Notes: generated from the sequence alone by a model not told the origin. DNA of 64,000 nt from Paralichthys olivaceus (GCF_024713975.1 NC_091113.1:458501-522500); one strand, 5' to 3'; shown: positions 22,976 through 35,243, counted from the stretch's first letter. Program-made: numbers and translations.

Positions 22976-23114
22976 AGACTCACAGATTTGATTCTATGCA
23001 GTGAAATGTTCAAGTTGCACTTTGTGTGTGAGTGTTGTTATTTTCCGTTCAGAATAAAGGTGACGTTTTGATGCCTCACAGATTCACAGACTTTTTATAA
23101 AACTGATTTGTGTC

Positions 23115-23120
23115 TTTATT
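23115..23120 (-). terminator. Likely arg2 polyadenylation signal
   Basis: AATAAA on the minus strand about 200 bp beyond the arg2 stop codon at 23320. Position and sequence fit; no cleavage site can be seen directly. Confidence 0.5.
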
Positions 23121-23319
23121 AAATGATCAATACAGTAGAATTATGAACGTTCAGTTTAACTCCAGTGATTCACCAACATCACATTTCCATTTTGAGAAAT
23201 AAAAACATTTCACTGACGTCAAGAAACAAACTCACAAGTTTCATCATCTGAGCTTTGTGAGGATCTGTGAGACCTTCAGGTGTCTGTCGAAGCAGTGGGA
23301 GATGTCAGAGTCGTTCTGC

Positions 23320-26300
23320 TCACGGCTCAGGCAGACGGTAACCTGGCGAGTGGTTTCCCTGACGGAGACGTCCGAAACATCCGAGCAGCAGGTGGACCGC
23401 CGTGCTGACTGTGGACTGAACGTCCTCCTCCGTCCGAGCCCTCAGAGGATTCACCTCCACCATGTCGACTGCTGACAGGAGACCTGCAGGTGAGAGGGAA
23501 CATACATGAACATACGTGACGTGTTTGGACCAGACCACGTGTGGAACAGACTTGTTACCTGTCTGACAGAGGTGTTCCGTGATGTACACGCCCTCTCTGT
23601 ACGTCAGCCCTCCGTTGACGGGTGTGCCAGTTGCCGGGGTAACAGAGGGGTCAACAGCATCGATGTCGTAACTCAGGTGAATCGGTTTCTTCACTCTGGT
23701 CAAAGTAGAACAACTTGATTTATTTTTTTTTTGTTCTGAAGAAAAAGAGAACGTCCAGAAAATAAAATGTTTGATTTGTTTGGTGAGGTCATCACTTTGA
23801 CCTTTGACCTTTGAAATCTGATCATTGTGTGTAAACAGTTTCCTCAGCGTTCTTCAGATGTCGTGTTTTTAAGAATGGGACGGACAACCCGAAAATATAA
23901 AGATATCATTAAACCTTCGACCACTGGGTGTCGCCAGCGTGGAGACATAAAACTTAACGGTAAGTCGGTGTCACCTGTTCGCTGACGTTCTAACAAGAAG
24001 AGTTTTCTTTATTTCGTTTTTGTTACATGTTGAGTTTCATACAACAATCTGAAGTTTTCACGACACGTCAGACGTGAAGTAACCGTGAAACTGATCAGGA
24101 GGCGCAGTTTACTTGTCGGAGAGATAATCACACGTCTCCTCCATGACTCTGGAAACTCCGAGCTGATCCACCTCCGACATGGAGAACACCTTCACCCCCA
24201 GCAGCTTCAGGATGTAACTGAAAAACAAAAAACACAAAACGACGTCACTGACTTTCTGTTTCTGTCGAACACGAGTCAGATGACGAGATTTCTCTGTCTG
24301 TGATCGACGCTGTGTCACATTCTGGGATTAGACTTTTTCATTTTGTGGCCTTGTGGCTGAGAGACCTCACGTTTCTCCTCGACCAATCACAGGCCGTCTT
24401 TACGTCTCGTCTTTCTGTTACAACATCGAGAGGCGTTCCAGATGTTGGTTATCGTTCATTATGACCCCTTGCCTGATGCCCATTGATCGTTTCTGAACCT
24501 GACGCCCGACATGTGTCGTCCTGTCAACGCCGACACTCACTGCTCCTCTGGATCCACGTCCCTCAGCCCGATGTAGACGAGATCTTTGGCCCAAACACAC
24601 GGTTTGATCCAGGAGAAGTTTGGTAAAACAGGAACCTGACGACACAGAGAACAACAGGGGATGAGAACCGTGAGGAACCGTGAGGAACCGTGAGGAACCG
24701 TGAGGAACCGTGAGAACGACACGCTTCACACAACGTACCTTGGACTGCAGCTCATGGAGGAGGTAGGACATGGGCTGTCCGTGGAAGTTTCCTGTGGCCG
24801 AGGTCAGTGGCGTGTTGATGTCGGCGTGAGCGTCGACCCAAACAACGCTCAGCTCCCCGACTGCTGCTGAGTGACCGTGGATAGAACCCATCGCCAAACT
24901 GAGCCCAAAGACATGAAGACGCCGTTAGACACGTGGACACAACCTCAGGTGTCTCGCCACTGGTTGGGTCACCTGTTAGAATTCAAGCTTCTAGGATTTA
25001 ATAGTAATTTTATTATTTATATTATTTCCACTGTTTATTATTTATTATAATTTTATTCAAATTACATATACTATAAATAATTACTATAATTATTATTATA
25101 AACATTAATAAAATGTGAACAGACAGTTAATTAGGTTGTTTTTAATCATAATGTGAAATTAATATATGAAATATATGTTATATCACTGTTATGTATTAAT
25201 CCGCTGATACTAGTATTTTTTACTTTATGTGACACTTTGGTAAAAAGAATAATTCACTGTTCTGATCTGAGAGTCGTCCTGGTGGATGATTGACGGACAA
25301 GCTGACGAAAACTAAAGTCAACGATTCACCAACATTTTAACAATTTACTGCGTAAATGTTTAAATTCAGACGAACGAATACTGTGGATATTTTACCTCAT
25401 TTAGTGTCTGTGATGAAAAACTGAAAAACGATTTGTATTTTTCAGTAAAATTGTTTTCATTTCATTTTGTTTAAACCGACAAAGTGATTTTGTGTTTCTC
25501 CAGTTTTAACAGGCGACACTTTACTTGTGTAACTCTACGAACATTGTGACGTGTTATATTAAATGTTTTTAATTATTGATGTAGTGATTTAACCTCATGT
25601 TCATTATTATTAGAAACTAAAATATTCAACATGTTAAAATGTTTGTGAGCACAGACGTGTAAAATAAAGAATTCATTCATTTTATTTACAATAAATAAAA
25701 TAAGCTGTCGTCCTGTGACGTCTAATATTAAAGTATAACTTGTGTTATTGATGATTTATTGTTGACTCTGACCTGTGGTCTCCTCCCAGCATCACAGACG
25801 TGTGTCCGTCCCTCTTCACTGCCTGCACTGCCTCTGACAGCCTCTGGTTGGCGCTGCCCACCGCCCTGGCACGCTTCACCCGACCGACAGGCTCGTCTTC
25901 AACCACATCCTCGAACTCCAGGTTCCCATAATCCTTCACTACACAGCCTGCAGACGCAGAGTAAAGAAGATGTGACGATGTTAATCGATGTTAATCGATT
26001 GTGTGACTGGCCCTTTGATCTGATCAAAGGTTTACATCCTGTTTATCACGACGGAGTTTCGTCATCAGCTGCAGGTTTATTATCGATATTTAAAGAATTC
26101 AGAGTAAAAGATGAATCATCCTGATATGATGAGAAATGATTTTAACGTCTGACGTTCGTGTTGAGACACACAAGTCCTGGTTTATTTTCCCAGAATGCTC
26201 AGTGTGTAAACATTAACAGTGGGTGTTTGGTTTTGTCTCCTCTGTGGAAACAGGTTTAAACAGACATGATGACCTTCGAACCTTGTTGTCCTCCGTTTCA

Positions 26301-27050
26301 GGAGACGTGTCCGTCTGCTCGAGCTCAGTCCACTGGCAGAAGAGAAACACTCAACTACACAGATATTAATGTTTAAGTACTTGAAGCTACTTCTGTACCT
26401 TGTCCCTGGAGCTTGTGCAGCAGCCCTGCAGCTCGGATCAGGTCCGGTCCTCTGTCCACTCCGTCTCTGGGCTGCAGCAACGACACACATTATGTCTCTG
26501 TGAGGACAAAGCTGTCCAAAACTCCTATTCTGACCTGAACCTTAAAACCAGGTGTGAACCCTCAGCCCAGCTGAGGACAGAGACAATTGTCCTCACAGTG
26601 TCCAGTGTAAGTGACCGGTACTGCAGACAACCACCAGGGGGCGATGGACATATTTTGGCTTCACTATTGGCAGCCGCTGTCGTTGAGCTCATTAAGTCTG
26701 CTGATATTGAACTTTAGGTTAAAACAGTGTTTGTCTCTTCACACGTGTCCTTAATCTTCTGTCCACAGTTTGAACTGGTGATCAAACATTGTTGGTTTTC
26801 AATCAGCATCAAACTAATTCAACCACAAACTGATCCTGTGACTGTGGACTGTTTTCAATCTGATGACTTCGTCCACATTAAAGCAGCTGTTACACCTGAT
26901 CCCAGATCATCGGGTTGATAGACGTTAGAATACCTGCCCAGTTTATATATATAGATATATATATAGATATATATATATATATAAGTACACACTGATTCTA
27001 ACCTGAAGCACAAAATCAAAACCCTCAGCTTCACTGAAGTTGTGAGAAAA

Positions 27051-27146
<96 letters not shown>

Positions 27147-27272
27147 ACACACACACACACACACCTGTCCCTTGGAGAACGGAGCCCCGATGATCCCCGC
27201 GGACCTCTGATGATGAAGACGGTGATGATGAAGATGATGAAGACTCTGCAGCAGCCTCCTCGCGCTCCTCAT
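23320..27272 (-). CDS. arg2: Arginase-2, mitochondrial
   Basis: Manganese enzyme that hydrolyses L-arginine to ornithine and urea in mitochondria. Minus-strand coding exons: 27272-27165, 26471-26399, 25947-25773, 24898-24739, 24635-24541, 24217-24113, 23695-23559 and 23483-23320, giving 338 residues (human 354) with all phases consistent. The N-terminus (about 1-24, [11 protein letters not shown] then a His-rich run) is a basic presequence, which points to ARG2 rather than cytosolic ARG1. The fold begins [11 protein letters not shown]. Mn ligands are visible in GGDH, in WVDAHADIN (two Asp, one His) and in [16 protein letters not shown] and TYREG are also conserved. The C-terminal tail is shorter than in human and ends RLPEP. 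The exon 1 donor lies at the edge of a long (GT)n tract. p4ha1 converges from the other side. Confidence 0.95.
24661..24715. repeat. 10-bp GAGGAACCGT repeat in arg2 intron 4
   Basis: Five copies of GTGAGGAACC between arg2 exons 4 and 5. Confidence 0.9.
24960..25770. other. Large AT-rich intron of arg2, nothing recognised
   Basis: About 870 bp between arg2 exons 3 and 4. It is AT-rich and has no coding frame or repeat array of note. Confidence 0.6.
26612..26690 (+). mobile_element. Short dispersed repeat fragment in arg2 intron 1
   Basis: TACTGCAGACAACCACCAGG, GGGCGATGG and TTTTGGCTTCACTATTGG match the middle of the repeat family. Both ends are missing or diverged. Confidence 0.6.
26943..27164. 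repeat. (TA)n and long (CA)n tracts next to the arg2 exon 1 donor
   Basis: An AT/TA-rich run lies at about 26943-26985 and a (CA)n tract at 27050-27164. On the arg2 strand the intron therefore begins GTGTGTGTGTG directly at the exon 1 donor. Confidence 0.95.
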
Positions 27273-27463
27273 GTTGAAGAAGCTCAGACTCAAGAACACG
27301 TCAAATAAAACCACCCCCTGACGTCACCGCGCACGACACCGTCATCACTGGTCGTTGTTTGACTGTAAATAAATCACTTTAAATAAAGTTTTTAAGATAA
27401 GATAAGACTTTACTGTCATTGTCACTTTCAAAGTTAAATAAGGAGCCTTCAAAGGGTAGAAAC

Positions 27464-27517
27464 TTACAATTTCACAATAAAAGATTCAAATGTGAATCTT
27501 TTATTGTGAAATTGTAA
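27464..27517. repeat. Perfect hairpin with 25-bp arms upstream of arg2
   Basis: The left arm 27464-27488 (TTACAATTTCACAATAAAAG...) and the right arm 27493-27517 are exact reverse complements around the 4-nt loop AATG. It lies about 190 bp 5' of the arg2 start codon. AATAAA occurs on both strands inside the arms. Confidence 0.95.
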
Positions 27518-27589
27518 CGTGATTATATATACAACCAAGTTAATCATGTTAAATTCAGATTCATTTTATTTTCACTTCATTAATATAAT

Positions 27590-28208
27590 ACTAATAATAA
27601 TATACTATCAATAATAATATACTACCAATAATAATATACTTCCAATAATAATATAATACCAATAATGATATACTACCAATAATGATATACTACCAATAAT
27701 GATATACTACCAATAATAATATACTACCAATAATAATATAATACCAATAATAATATAATACCAATAATGATATACTACCAATAATAATATACTACCAATA
27801 ATAATATAATACCAATAATAATATACTACCAATAATAATATACTACCAATAATAATATAATACCAATAATAATATACTACCAATAATAATATAATACCAA
27901 TAATAATATACTACCAATAATAATATAATACCAATAATAATATAATACCAATAATGATATAATACCAATAATAATATACTACCAATAATAATATACTACC
28001 AATAATAATATAATACCAATAATAATATACTACCAATAATAATATACTACCAATAATAATATAATACCAATAATAATATAATACCAATAATAATATACTA
28101 CCAATAATGATATAATACCAATAATAATATACTACCAATAATAATATAATACCAATAATAATATACTATCAATAATAATATACTACCAATAATAATATAC
28201 TACCAATA
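27590..28208. repeat. 17-bp AT-rich minisatellite
   Basis: About 36 copies of TACCAATAATAATATAC, alternating with versions ending ATAA or containing GATAT. It is the largest array between arg2 and the dopamine receptor. Confidence 0.95.
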
Positions 28209-28808
28209 ACAGTAATAGTAATATTCTCTTCACTCAGTGAAATGTATCACTTCCGTCAGAATATCAAATTAAAAGTCTTTATAATGAGATGATGTAACAG
28301 AAGAAAACTTTACTTTTGAACAGTTTCTGCTGCACAGACTCTGCACCACAGCGCCCCCTGCTGCACAGACTCTGCACCACAGCGCCCCCTGCTGCACAGA
28401 CTCTGCACCACAGTGGAGGACAGCGTGAGGACACTCATTGACATACATTCCCCAAAAACCCTTATACTTACCTGAACCATCCAAACTAATGTCTGACTCT
28501 AAAACCTAAAAGTCTTAACCCTCAGACGAGACACTGGAAAAGTGAGGACCAGAGAAAATGTCCTCACAATGATGCTATTGAACCAAAATTGGTCCTCATT
28601 ACTATAGATGTTCTCTCACACACACACTCTTCCTGTGAGTAACACACTGCTCATACAATCATCATCTGATTGATATGGAGTACTTGTTATTCACACTGTG
28701 TGTGTGTGTGTGTGTGTGTGTCCTCACTCTGTGGACCACTGATGAGCCTCTCCACTTCTTAAATGATCTTGTGTCCTTAAGCGATGATGCTGATCTCCAC
28801 CAGCTCGT

Positions 28809-28858
<50 letters not shown>

Positions 28859-31800
28859 ATGTCCTCTTATAGTCACTGATTTCTGAAATTATATGTTGCA
28901 TAATGGTTGTGTGTTTGTGTGTGTGTCTGTGTGGGCCTGAACCGCACACTGAACAGTTGAACAATCCTTTAAGTCAAACGTCAACATTTAATGAACAATG
29001 GACACTGTCGTCCTGAAGTAGCTGCTAATGCTAATGCACTGAACATTGTTATATTATTACATATTTTATGTATGTTCTGTATTTCAATATTAATGTGTGC
29101 AGTTATTGATCATCCCACTGAGCAGTAATATTCTGAATATCTGATCACACATCAGATCCTGAGTCGGCAGCTGATGCCTGAACAGAGACCGAAGCTCTGA
29201 GGATCCAGGACGTCCACTGGAGCTCCAGGTGGCTGCACAGGGATAAAGATACCCTGTGTGGACTCAGAGAGACGCACCAACACTGCAGGTCAGATGATTC
29301 ACGGTCTACACTGCATTTCTGTGTCTTGTTAAGAACAAGGGTTGATCTTTGACATGAGGAGCAGGATCTGTGGAACCAGAGAGAAACTGATCTGGAGAAT
29401 GAAGCAGCTTGTGTTTCACAGCTGAACTGAATCCTCAGGTTTAAAGGTTTGTTTGATTTACTTCCTTTTAATGCAGGGAAACGAGCAGCGCTGCTGAACA
29501 ACAGCAGACACGTCCAAGAAACCCTGAAGGACAGAGAGAGACAGAGGTACTTCAACACAAACTGACAAGTGAATGATTGTTGTTATAAATGAAGCCAGTG
29601 ACCTGAGAGACAGTCTCAGCTCCATGTTTGAGTCTGAACTGTGACGAGCTGCTCTGCTGCTCTGATTCCGACACTGGTCAACCTCACCTGGACTCACCTG
29701 GAGTTCATCAGGTCCTGAGGAGGAGGACAACCTGCAGAGACCAGGAGACAGAGAGACCCTGGTCGAACGTCACAGAGTCGGAGCCTGACGGACCACAGGT
29801 GAGTCCATGTGAGTGATTGAAGAACAAGTCATCGATGCAGATCCAGAATTTCTGCTTTATGATGTGATGGATGTGTTTCTCAGAATAATAATACATGATA
29901 ATAATTATAATAATTCATGGACACATTGAGAGAACTGACTTTTATGACTTTGTTTTTAATGACGTGAGGCTCTGCTGCTGTTCTCTGTCTCCAGGGCTTA
30001 AGAAGGACTTTGGACGGTGGACGGATGGAACCTGGACGCAGTGAGCTCATGTTGAAGAGAAGACGTCATCATATCAAACCAACATTAAAGCAGATGAGTT
30101 TCCTGCCTCTCAGTGTTTGGAGCTTTTGTTCTGTTGCAGCCGCTCAGGGTAGAAGGTCACGGGGAGCGAAGCAGACCTCAAACACAAGTGACCTGGAGCT
30201 GTTTGTAGCTCTCGCTCCACTTTGATGAGCAGCAGCAGAAGAAGAAGGAGGAGGAGGAGGAGGAGGAGGAGGAGGCGACTGTTTCATTGTCTCTGTGAAG
30301 TCACTTGAGCTGAGTGCGTCTGTCTTCACACACACAGGCTTCAGCATGATACACACTGTGAGTGTGTGAGTGTGTGAGTGTGTTTGAGAAATGATAGAAC
30401 TGGTCGTTCACTTGACTGGTTGATGTTTTACATGGTGACAGTTCAGTGGTGTTTTAGGGGACATACATTTTATTTTGAAAACAGCATTAGACCTGAGAGT
30501 CACAGCATCATGAGAATTCAACCTCCAGACAAATCTAATATTTGTGGGAACTGAACAGATATTTTCCTTTTTTCTAAAATGACCAAAAAAATCTCCGTCC
30601 AGATGAGAACGTACAAAAGAGAGCAAACTGCACCGGGACAGTAGGTGGCGATAAAGTCCACATCCTCCAACCGTCAGAGACACGTTCTCAGTGGCAGTAA
30701 CTTTAAAATCAAAATAAAATCCCTCATTCGTTTGAGTTATCTGTTTCATCACTTTATGTAAATGAAGACCTCGTGAACACGTGAAATCAACTGACGCTCA
30801 GTTTCACATGAACACAGCAAACAGAACTCTTCACGGTTCATCCTCTGGGCAACATGAACGCTGGCACAGACTTTAATGCAGAGCTCTTTTGTTTGGATAT
30901 TTTATTCTGGACCAACAAACATGGAGAAGATCGTGACTGAAGAGACCAACATGTCCGCCTGTCCTCTACTGTATCCTAGCAACAGCTGGAGATACAAACA
31001 CCAGCGCTGAGGTTTGGCTGAGAAGCAGCAGATGAAAGTGAGTGAAGGGCCCTCGAGAGGGGCCCGATGAGGGGTATAACCCAGCGACCTTCAGATGAAC
31101 AAGTTTTCCACGATCACTGTCGACGCTCTCGACTCCGTCTGAACACTTGACCACGTCAGCAGCTCAGTGTTTGTTGTCCTCAGAGGACGAGGACTCAAAC
31201 AGACCGGCACTTATCTGAAGAGCCAATTAAACACTCCGAGTAATGATCTAATTGATATGAATTATCTGTCCTGTCGGCCATCTTTAACATATCAAAGGCT
31301 GCTTCAGTGACGAGGAATCGAACCTGTGACTCGGTCGCTGCATCACTTTCTCAAATAACTGGATTTTACTGACCAGTTTAAAGAAGACCATTTATTTAAC
31401 ATGTCTGTTTATTACATTCTTCTTTGAATCAGTTAGAAATTTCTAACATGATAAAATCTCAAGGTCAAAACACAATTCTACTGAAATCATTTGGAAACTG
31501 ACAGAACGAACCCTCAAGAATGAGAGATGAGCAGTGAACTGATACTGAAGGAAACTTCAAGAAGATTCATGAAGTTCTGCAGAGACAAAGAAGATCTTTC
31601 TTTCAACAAGCATTTGTATTTATTGATTTATAAAAAAAACCATTTCTACTGTTCAGATCAGAAGACGAGGAGATAAAATACATGAAAACATTTCTGTTGA
31701 ATCTGTTTTGTAACTTTTTTTGCTTCTTTGTTGTGAAGGAAGTTTTTTGTCCAAACTTTGCTCTGATGGATTTTAGTCCAAAAGTTTGGAAACAACTTTG

Positions 31801-31888
31801 TCATCTGTGCCATCTGCAGGAGGTCAAAGGTCACCACCTGTCCTGCAGGACATGAAGCAGGCCCCTGATGAACCAGCAGGTTGGCCCC
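28209..31888. other. Gene-free region between arg2 and the dopamine receptor
   Basis: No coding frame was recognised. It contains a 31-bp duplication (about 28330-28410), each unit carrying a CTCF-like AGCGCCCCCTGCTG; an inverted (TG)n/(CA)n pair at about 28697-28722 and 28810-28857; a GGA run at about 30245-30275; an X-box-like GTATCCTAGCAAC at 30971-30983; and a CTCF-like AGTAGGTGGCGATA near 30640. AATAAA on the minus strand at 31619-31624 could end the receptor transcript. Confidence 0.5.
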
Positions 31889-33250
31889 TCACAGGTCCTG
31901 GGTTTGACCCGGGATAATGTAACGGTCGGGGGAGCTGAAGGGCATCATGTCTAAAGAGATCTCTGCCTCACACTCGGACTGCAGGATGGCAGGAAGCAGT
32001 AAGTTCCTGTGGTTCTGGGATTCATCAGAAATGGTGGAGACGTTGTCAAAGTTCTGCTGCAGGTCTCCTCCAGGGTGAGGAACCGCTGGAGCCACGCAGG
32101 GGCCCAGTCTCTGCGGCCCCGGGCCCAGCATGGCGCTGGCCTCCTTCTGCAGCGTGGTGTCGTGGTGATAAGACACCAGCTCGTTGCTGAAGTCCACCGC
32201 CTCCACCGCGGAGCTGGAGCAGAACCTGTGGCAGCCCAGGATGGTGGAGAAGGCCTTCCTGAAGTCCGCGTTGAAGGCGTAGATGACGGGGTTCAGGGAC
32301 GAGTTGGCCCAGCCGAACCACACGAAGATGCTGAAGGTGGTGTCGCTGACGCACGGCGGCTCTCCCGCTGTGTCCGGGTCACAGAAAGGAACCACGCAGT
32401 TCAGGATGAAGAACGGGAGCCAGCAGAACACGAACACGCCCATGATGACGGTCAGAGTCTTCAACACTTTGGTTTCTCTCTTGAACGAAGTTTTCAGCGC
32501 GCTTTCGTCCTGCGTCGACGCGCGGTGCCGTTGGTTTTGCGCACGGGGCCCCGCCGCCTTCTCCAAGGAGGAGATGCGTCTGATCTGGGTTTGGGCGATG
32601 CGGAAAATGCGCGTGTACGTGCCCACCATGATGAGCACGGGGATGTAGAAGCTGATGAGGGACGAGGAGATGGCGTAGGTCCGGTTCAGGCTCGCGTTGC
32701 AGTCGTCCGGGTTGTGCGTCGTCAGGTTGTCCGCGTCCGCGCGGTGCCAGTTGAGCTGCACAGGGATGAAGGAGATGAGGATCGACAGCGTCCACGCGAC
32801 CCCGATCATGAGGAACGCGAACCTGCGCGTCATCCTGCGCTCGTACCTGAACGGGCTGGAGATGGCCCAGTAGCGGTCCATGCTGATGACGCACAGGTTG
32901 AGGATGGAGGCGGTGGAGCACATGATGTCGAAGGCGATCCAGGTGTCGCAGAAGCGGCCGAAGAGCCAGACACCGGCCACCTCGGACACGGCTCTCCAGG
33001 GCATCACGAGCACGGCCACGAACAGGTCGGACACCGCCAGAGAGATCACGAAGGAGTTGGTGACTTTGGAGCGCAGGTGGCGGAACTTGATGACGGCGGC
33101 GCACACCAGCGTGTTCCCGAGCAGCGTGGACACGATCAGGACGCACAGGACGCAGCCGGTGAGCGCGCGGAGGCTGAGCCCTCCGCCTCCAGACCCGGGG
33201 ATGAAGTCCGCGGCCACCGTCACCACCCGGTGCTGCTCCGGTGCCTCCAT
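31889..33250 (-). CDS. drd6: D1-class dopamine receptor, DRD6 (D1C) type
   Basis: Gs-coupled dopamine receptor of the plasma membrane, encoded by a single uninterrupted exon of 453 residues as in other D1-class genes. Seven membrane segments are seen. Amine-binding D108 lies in [13 protein letters not shown] is at 125-127, TM5 serines fall at about 196-200 ([10 protein letters not shown]), CWLPFF is at about 276, and NPVIY at 320-324. Cysteines 101 and about 184 give the conserved disulfide. A cysteine pair after TM7 (GCHRFC) fits palmitoylation. [19 protein letters not shown] and [17 protein letters not shown] match the remembered D1C tail better than DRD1 or DRD5. N-glycosylation sequons lie in extracellular loop 2 (NLT, NAS, NRT), and none is in the N-terminus. 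The a/b paralogue cannot be told apart from sequence alone. Confidence 0.93.
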   Translation of the reverse strand: MEAPEQHRVVTVAADFIPGSGGGGLSLRALTGCVLCVLIVSTLLGNTLVCAAVIKFRHLRSKVTNSFVISLAVSDLFVAVLVMPWRAVSEVAGVWLFGRFCDTWIAFDIMCSTASILNLCVISMDRYWAISSPFRYERRMTRRFAFLMIGVAWTLSILISFIPVQLNWHRADADNLTTHNPDDCNASLNRTYAISSSLISFYIPVLIMVGTYTRIFRIAQTQIRRISSLEKAAGPRAQNQRHRASTQDESALKTSFKRETKVLKTLTVIMGVFVFCWLPFFILNCVVPFCDPDTAGEPPCVSDTTFSIFVWFGWANSSLNPVIYAFNADFRKAFSTILGCHRFCSSSAVEAVDFSNELVSYHHDTTLQKEASAMLGPGPQRLGPCVAPAVPHPGGDLQQNFDNVSTISDESQNHRNLLLPAILQSECEAEISLDMMPFSSPDRYIIPGQTQDL

Positions 33251-33521
33251 GGATGATCCAGAGTCAGCGCCTCGGTGCCAGATGTGCTGCCTCCATCCTC
33301 CTCAGACTCCAGGATCAGGTCTGAGATGATCCTGCAGCTGCAGCTCAGACCCTCATCACACCAGCCTCTGTTTCACAGCCTGGTTATCACTTATTGACCT
33401 GTTCGTTCATCTCAACATCATCTGTGATGAAAGTTCGTGTGAGGGAATAACTTTAGTTTAGTTGAATGTAAAGAGAGAAAACAGACCTTAAATGAACTTT
33501 AGTCTGTCTGTGTGTATATAT

Positions 33522-33578
<57 letters not shown>

Positions 33579-34700
33579 TATATATATATATACATTTACA
33601 CAAATAAAAGAGTCTGAAAGTTAAATTCTGAAAGAGTTTCATTAAAAGACTGGAAATCCACGAAACTTTGACCTTTTTAATTCAGTGTGACTAGTTTATC
33701 AGGGTTAATATGATTATATGATCATATGATCATATGATTTGATCGTCTTTGACATGATGAGCTCACGTGATTCTTAACACAAGTTGATTAAAATGTTAAT
33801 GTGACATTAAAAACAAAGGATGATCACGTGACTGGAGTTTCTCAGGGGAAGGTGAACTCTGCCCCCTACTGGACAAAGACTCACAGCACAGGAAACATCT
33901 GCACCATGTTCATCATTGGGCTCAGTTTGACTCCAGCGATTAAAACAATTATACAAATCAAGATTCGTGCTCGAGTTGGTGTTTAAGATACTTTATGTGT
34001 CTTCATTGAAATAGTTGTTTTTATGAAACACAGTACAATACAGACAGAATACCGATTGTGAGAAATGCAAATCATAAAGTTCACCAACAGATCTAAAAAG
34101 AGGATTTATCTTATTTCTAAGTACATGCTTTTTATTTGTAACAGTGTTTTTTATTTGGACAGAAAAACTATTTCTATTATCAAGGAAAGTAACATTCATA
34201 TTTGGGGTCAATTTTGACCCCAGGAAACCAAACACAATATTTAACATTTAGAACGATGTTATTTTAAATCATAGACTATAATAATCATCATCAGAACAAC
34301 TAATACCAATAGTCCTTTACCAACAAAATACACATATAAAGATACATCTGAGCGTATGAGGGGTAACAGCTGAACCCACTGATATTCTGTGTGGATGTAA
34401 GTTCACTCTCAGTTTTATGTTGTCGTCTTTTGATTTGTTCCCTTCTGCTAAAAAGAGCAGCCAAGTTTTTCCAGCTGTTCCCACACATGTGCCTCTGGTC
34501 TTGATTTCTCTTCTCGACTATAAGAGTTCAGGAAGTGACATTAAATTCATTCATTAATAATGAATACGTCTTTTTATTTTTCTATTATTGTTGATGTATT
34601 TTATTGATGAACTCATTCATTCGTTAACGAATGCATTGATGGATATTTCAGAATAAAATGTTTCAGTAGAGTTGAGCTGAATATTTTTCAAATTTTATTT
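33251..34700. other. Upstream flank of drd6, gene-free
   Basis: Likely contains the drd6 promoter on the minus strand, but no clear core elements were identified. A (TA)n run lies at about 33515-33590, a CTCF-like site (minus, CCAGTAGGGGGCAGAG) at about 33857-33873, and a perfect 16-bp palindrome CATTCGTTAACGAATG at 34618-34633. Confidence 0.5.
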
Positions 34701-34737
34701 TGTAAAGTTTGGTGATGAAAGGGTTACTGCGAGGTGG

Positions 34738-35243
34738 TGACGTCAGTGTCAGCTGTGAGTGTGTGTGTGTGGATGATTCAGCAGCAGTAGAGGACACGCA
34801 CACACACACACACACACTCACACTCACACAGAAACTCACTCACACGCACACTCATATAAAAACACTGGGCTTTTATTTTGACAGTTCTGTGCTGACACGA
34901 GCAGGATTCTAAGGTGAGCCCGTGCAGGTGACAGATCAGTGGGAGACCCCGTAGTGTGGATCAGACCGAGGCTCTGCGGAGACGCTGCTGCCGCCGCTGC
35001 TGCGTCCTGGCCCGGGTGAGCGTCCTCCGTCCCCCCGCTGAACGTCCTCCGTCCCCCCGCTGAACGTCCTCCGTCCCCCCGCTGAACGTCCTCCGTCCCC
35101 CCGCTGAACGTCCCCCGTCCTCCCGGTGAATCGACGCTTTATTAACCGGAACTCTTCGTGTTTGTTCCGGTTGAACCGACCGAACATCCAGAGCCTCGTC
35201 CGCCGCCTCTGGAGCCTGACGCCGCTTCCGCCTCCAGTCGACA
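34738..35243 (+). promoter_or_regulatory. Candidate ccser2 promoter and noncoding exon 1
   Basis: A full CRE palindrome TGACGTCA is at 34738-34745 and TATAAAA at 34855-34861. A CpG-rich stretch (about 34960-35245) then carries three possible donors: AAG|GTGAGC (34912), CGG|GTGAGC (about 35014) and ACAG|GTGAGTG (35243). The only plus-strand gene downstream is ccser2, whose first coding exon begins at an acceptor about 9.6 kb away. In mammals the first CCSER2 exon is also noncoding. The link is inferred. Confidence 0.45.

Larger units (their letters stand above)
21258..23114. other. p4ha1 3' UTR and intergenic region between convergent p4ha1 and arg2
   Basis: Contains a 10-bp array, a C16 run at 22020-22035, (CA)n at about 22129-22180, a Tourette-like GTTCATGTTCTAGACCTGAACAG repeat, and a foldback copy of the dispersed repeat. 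A plus-strand AATAAA at about 23053 could end p4ha1. No further gene was seen. Confidence 0.55.

Noticed and set aside
27590-28208. CRISPR-like regular repetition
   Set aside because: The units are directly tandem with no unique spacers, and the genome is eukaryotic.
32009-33256. 415-residue plus-strand open frame opposite drd6
   Set aside because: GC-rich shadow of the conserved receptor gene; its composition is Arg/Glu/His-rich with no family similarity.
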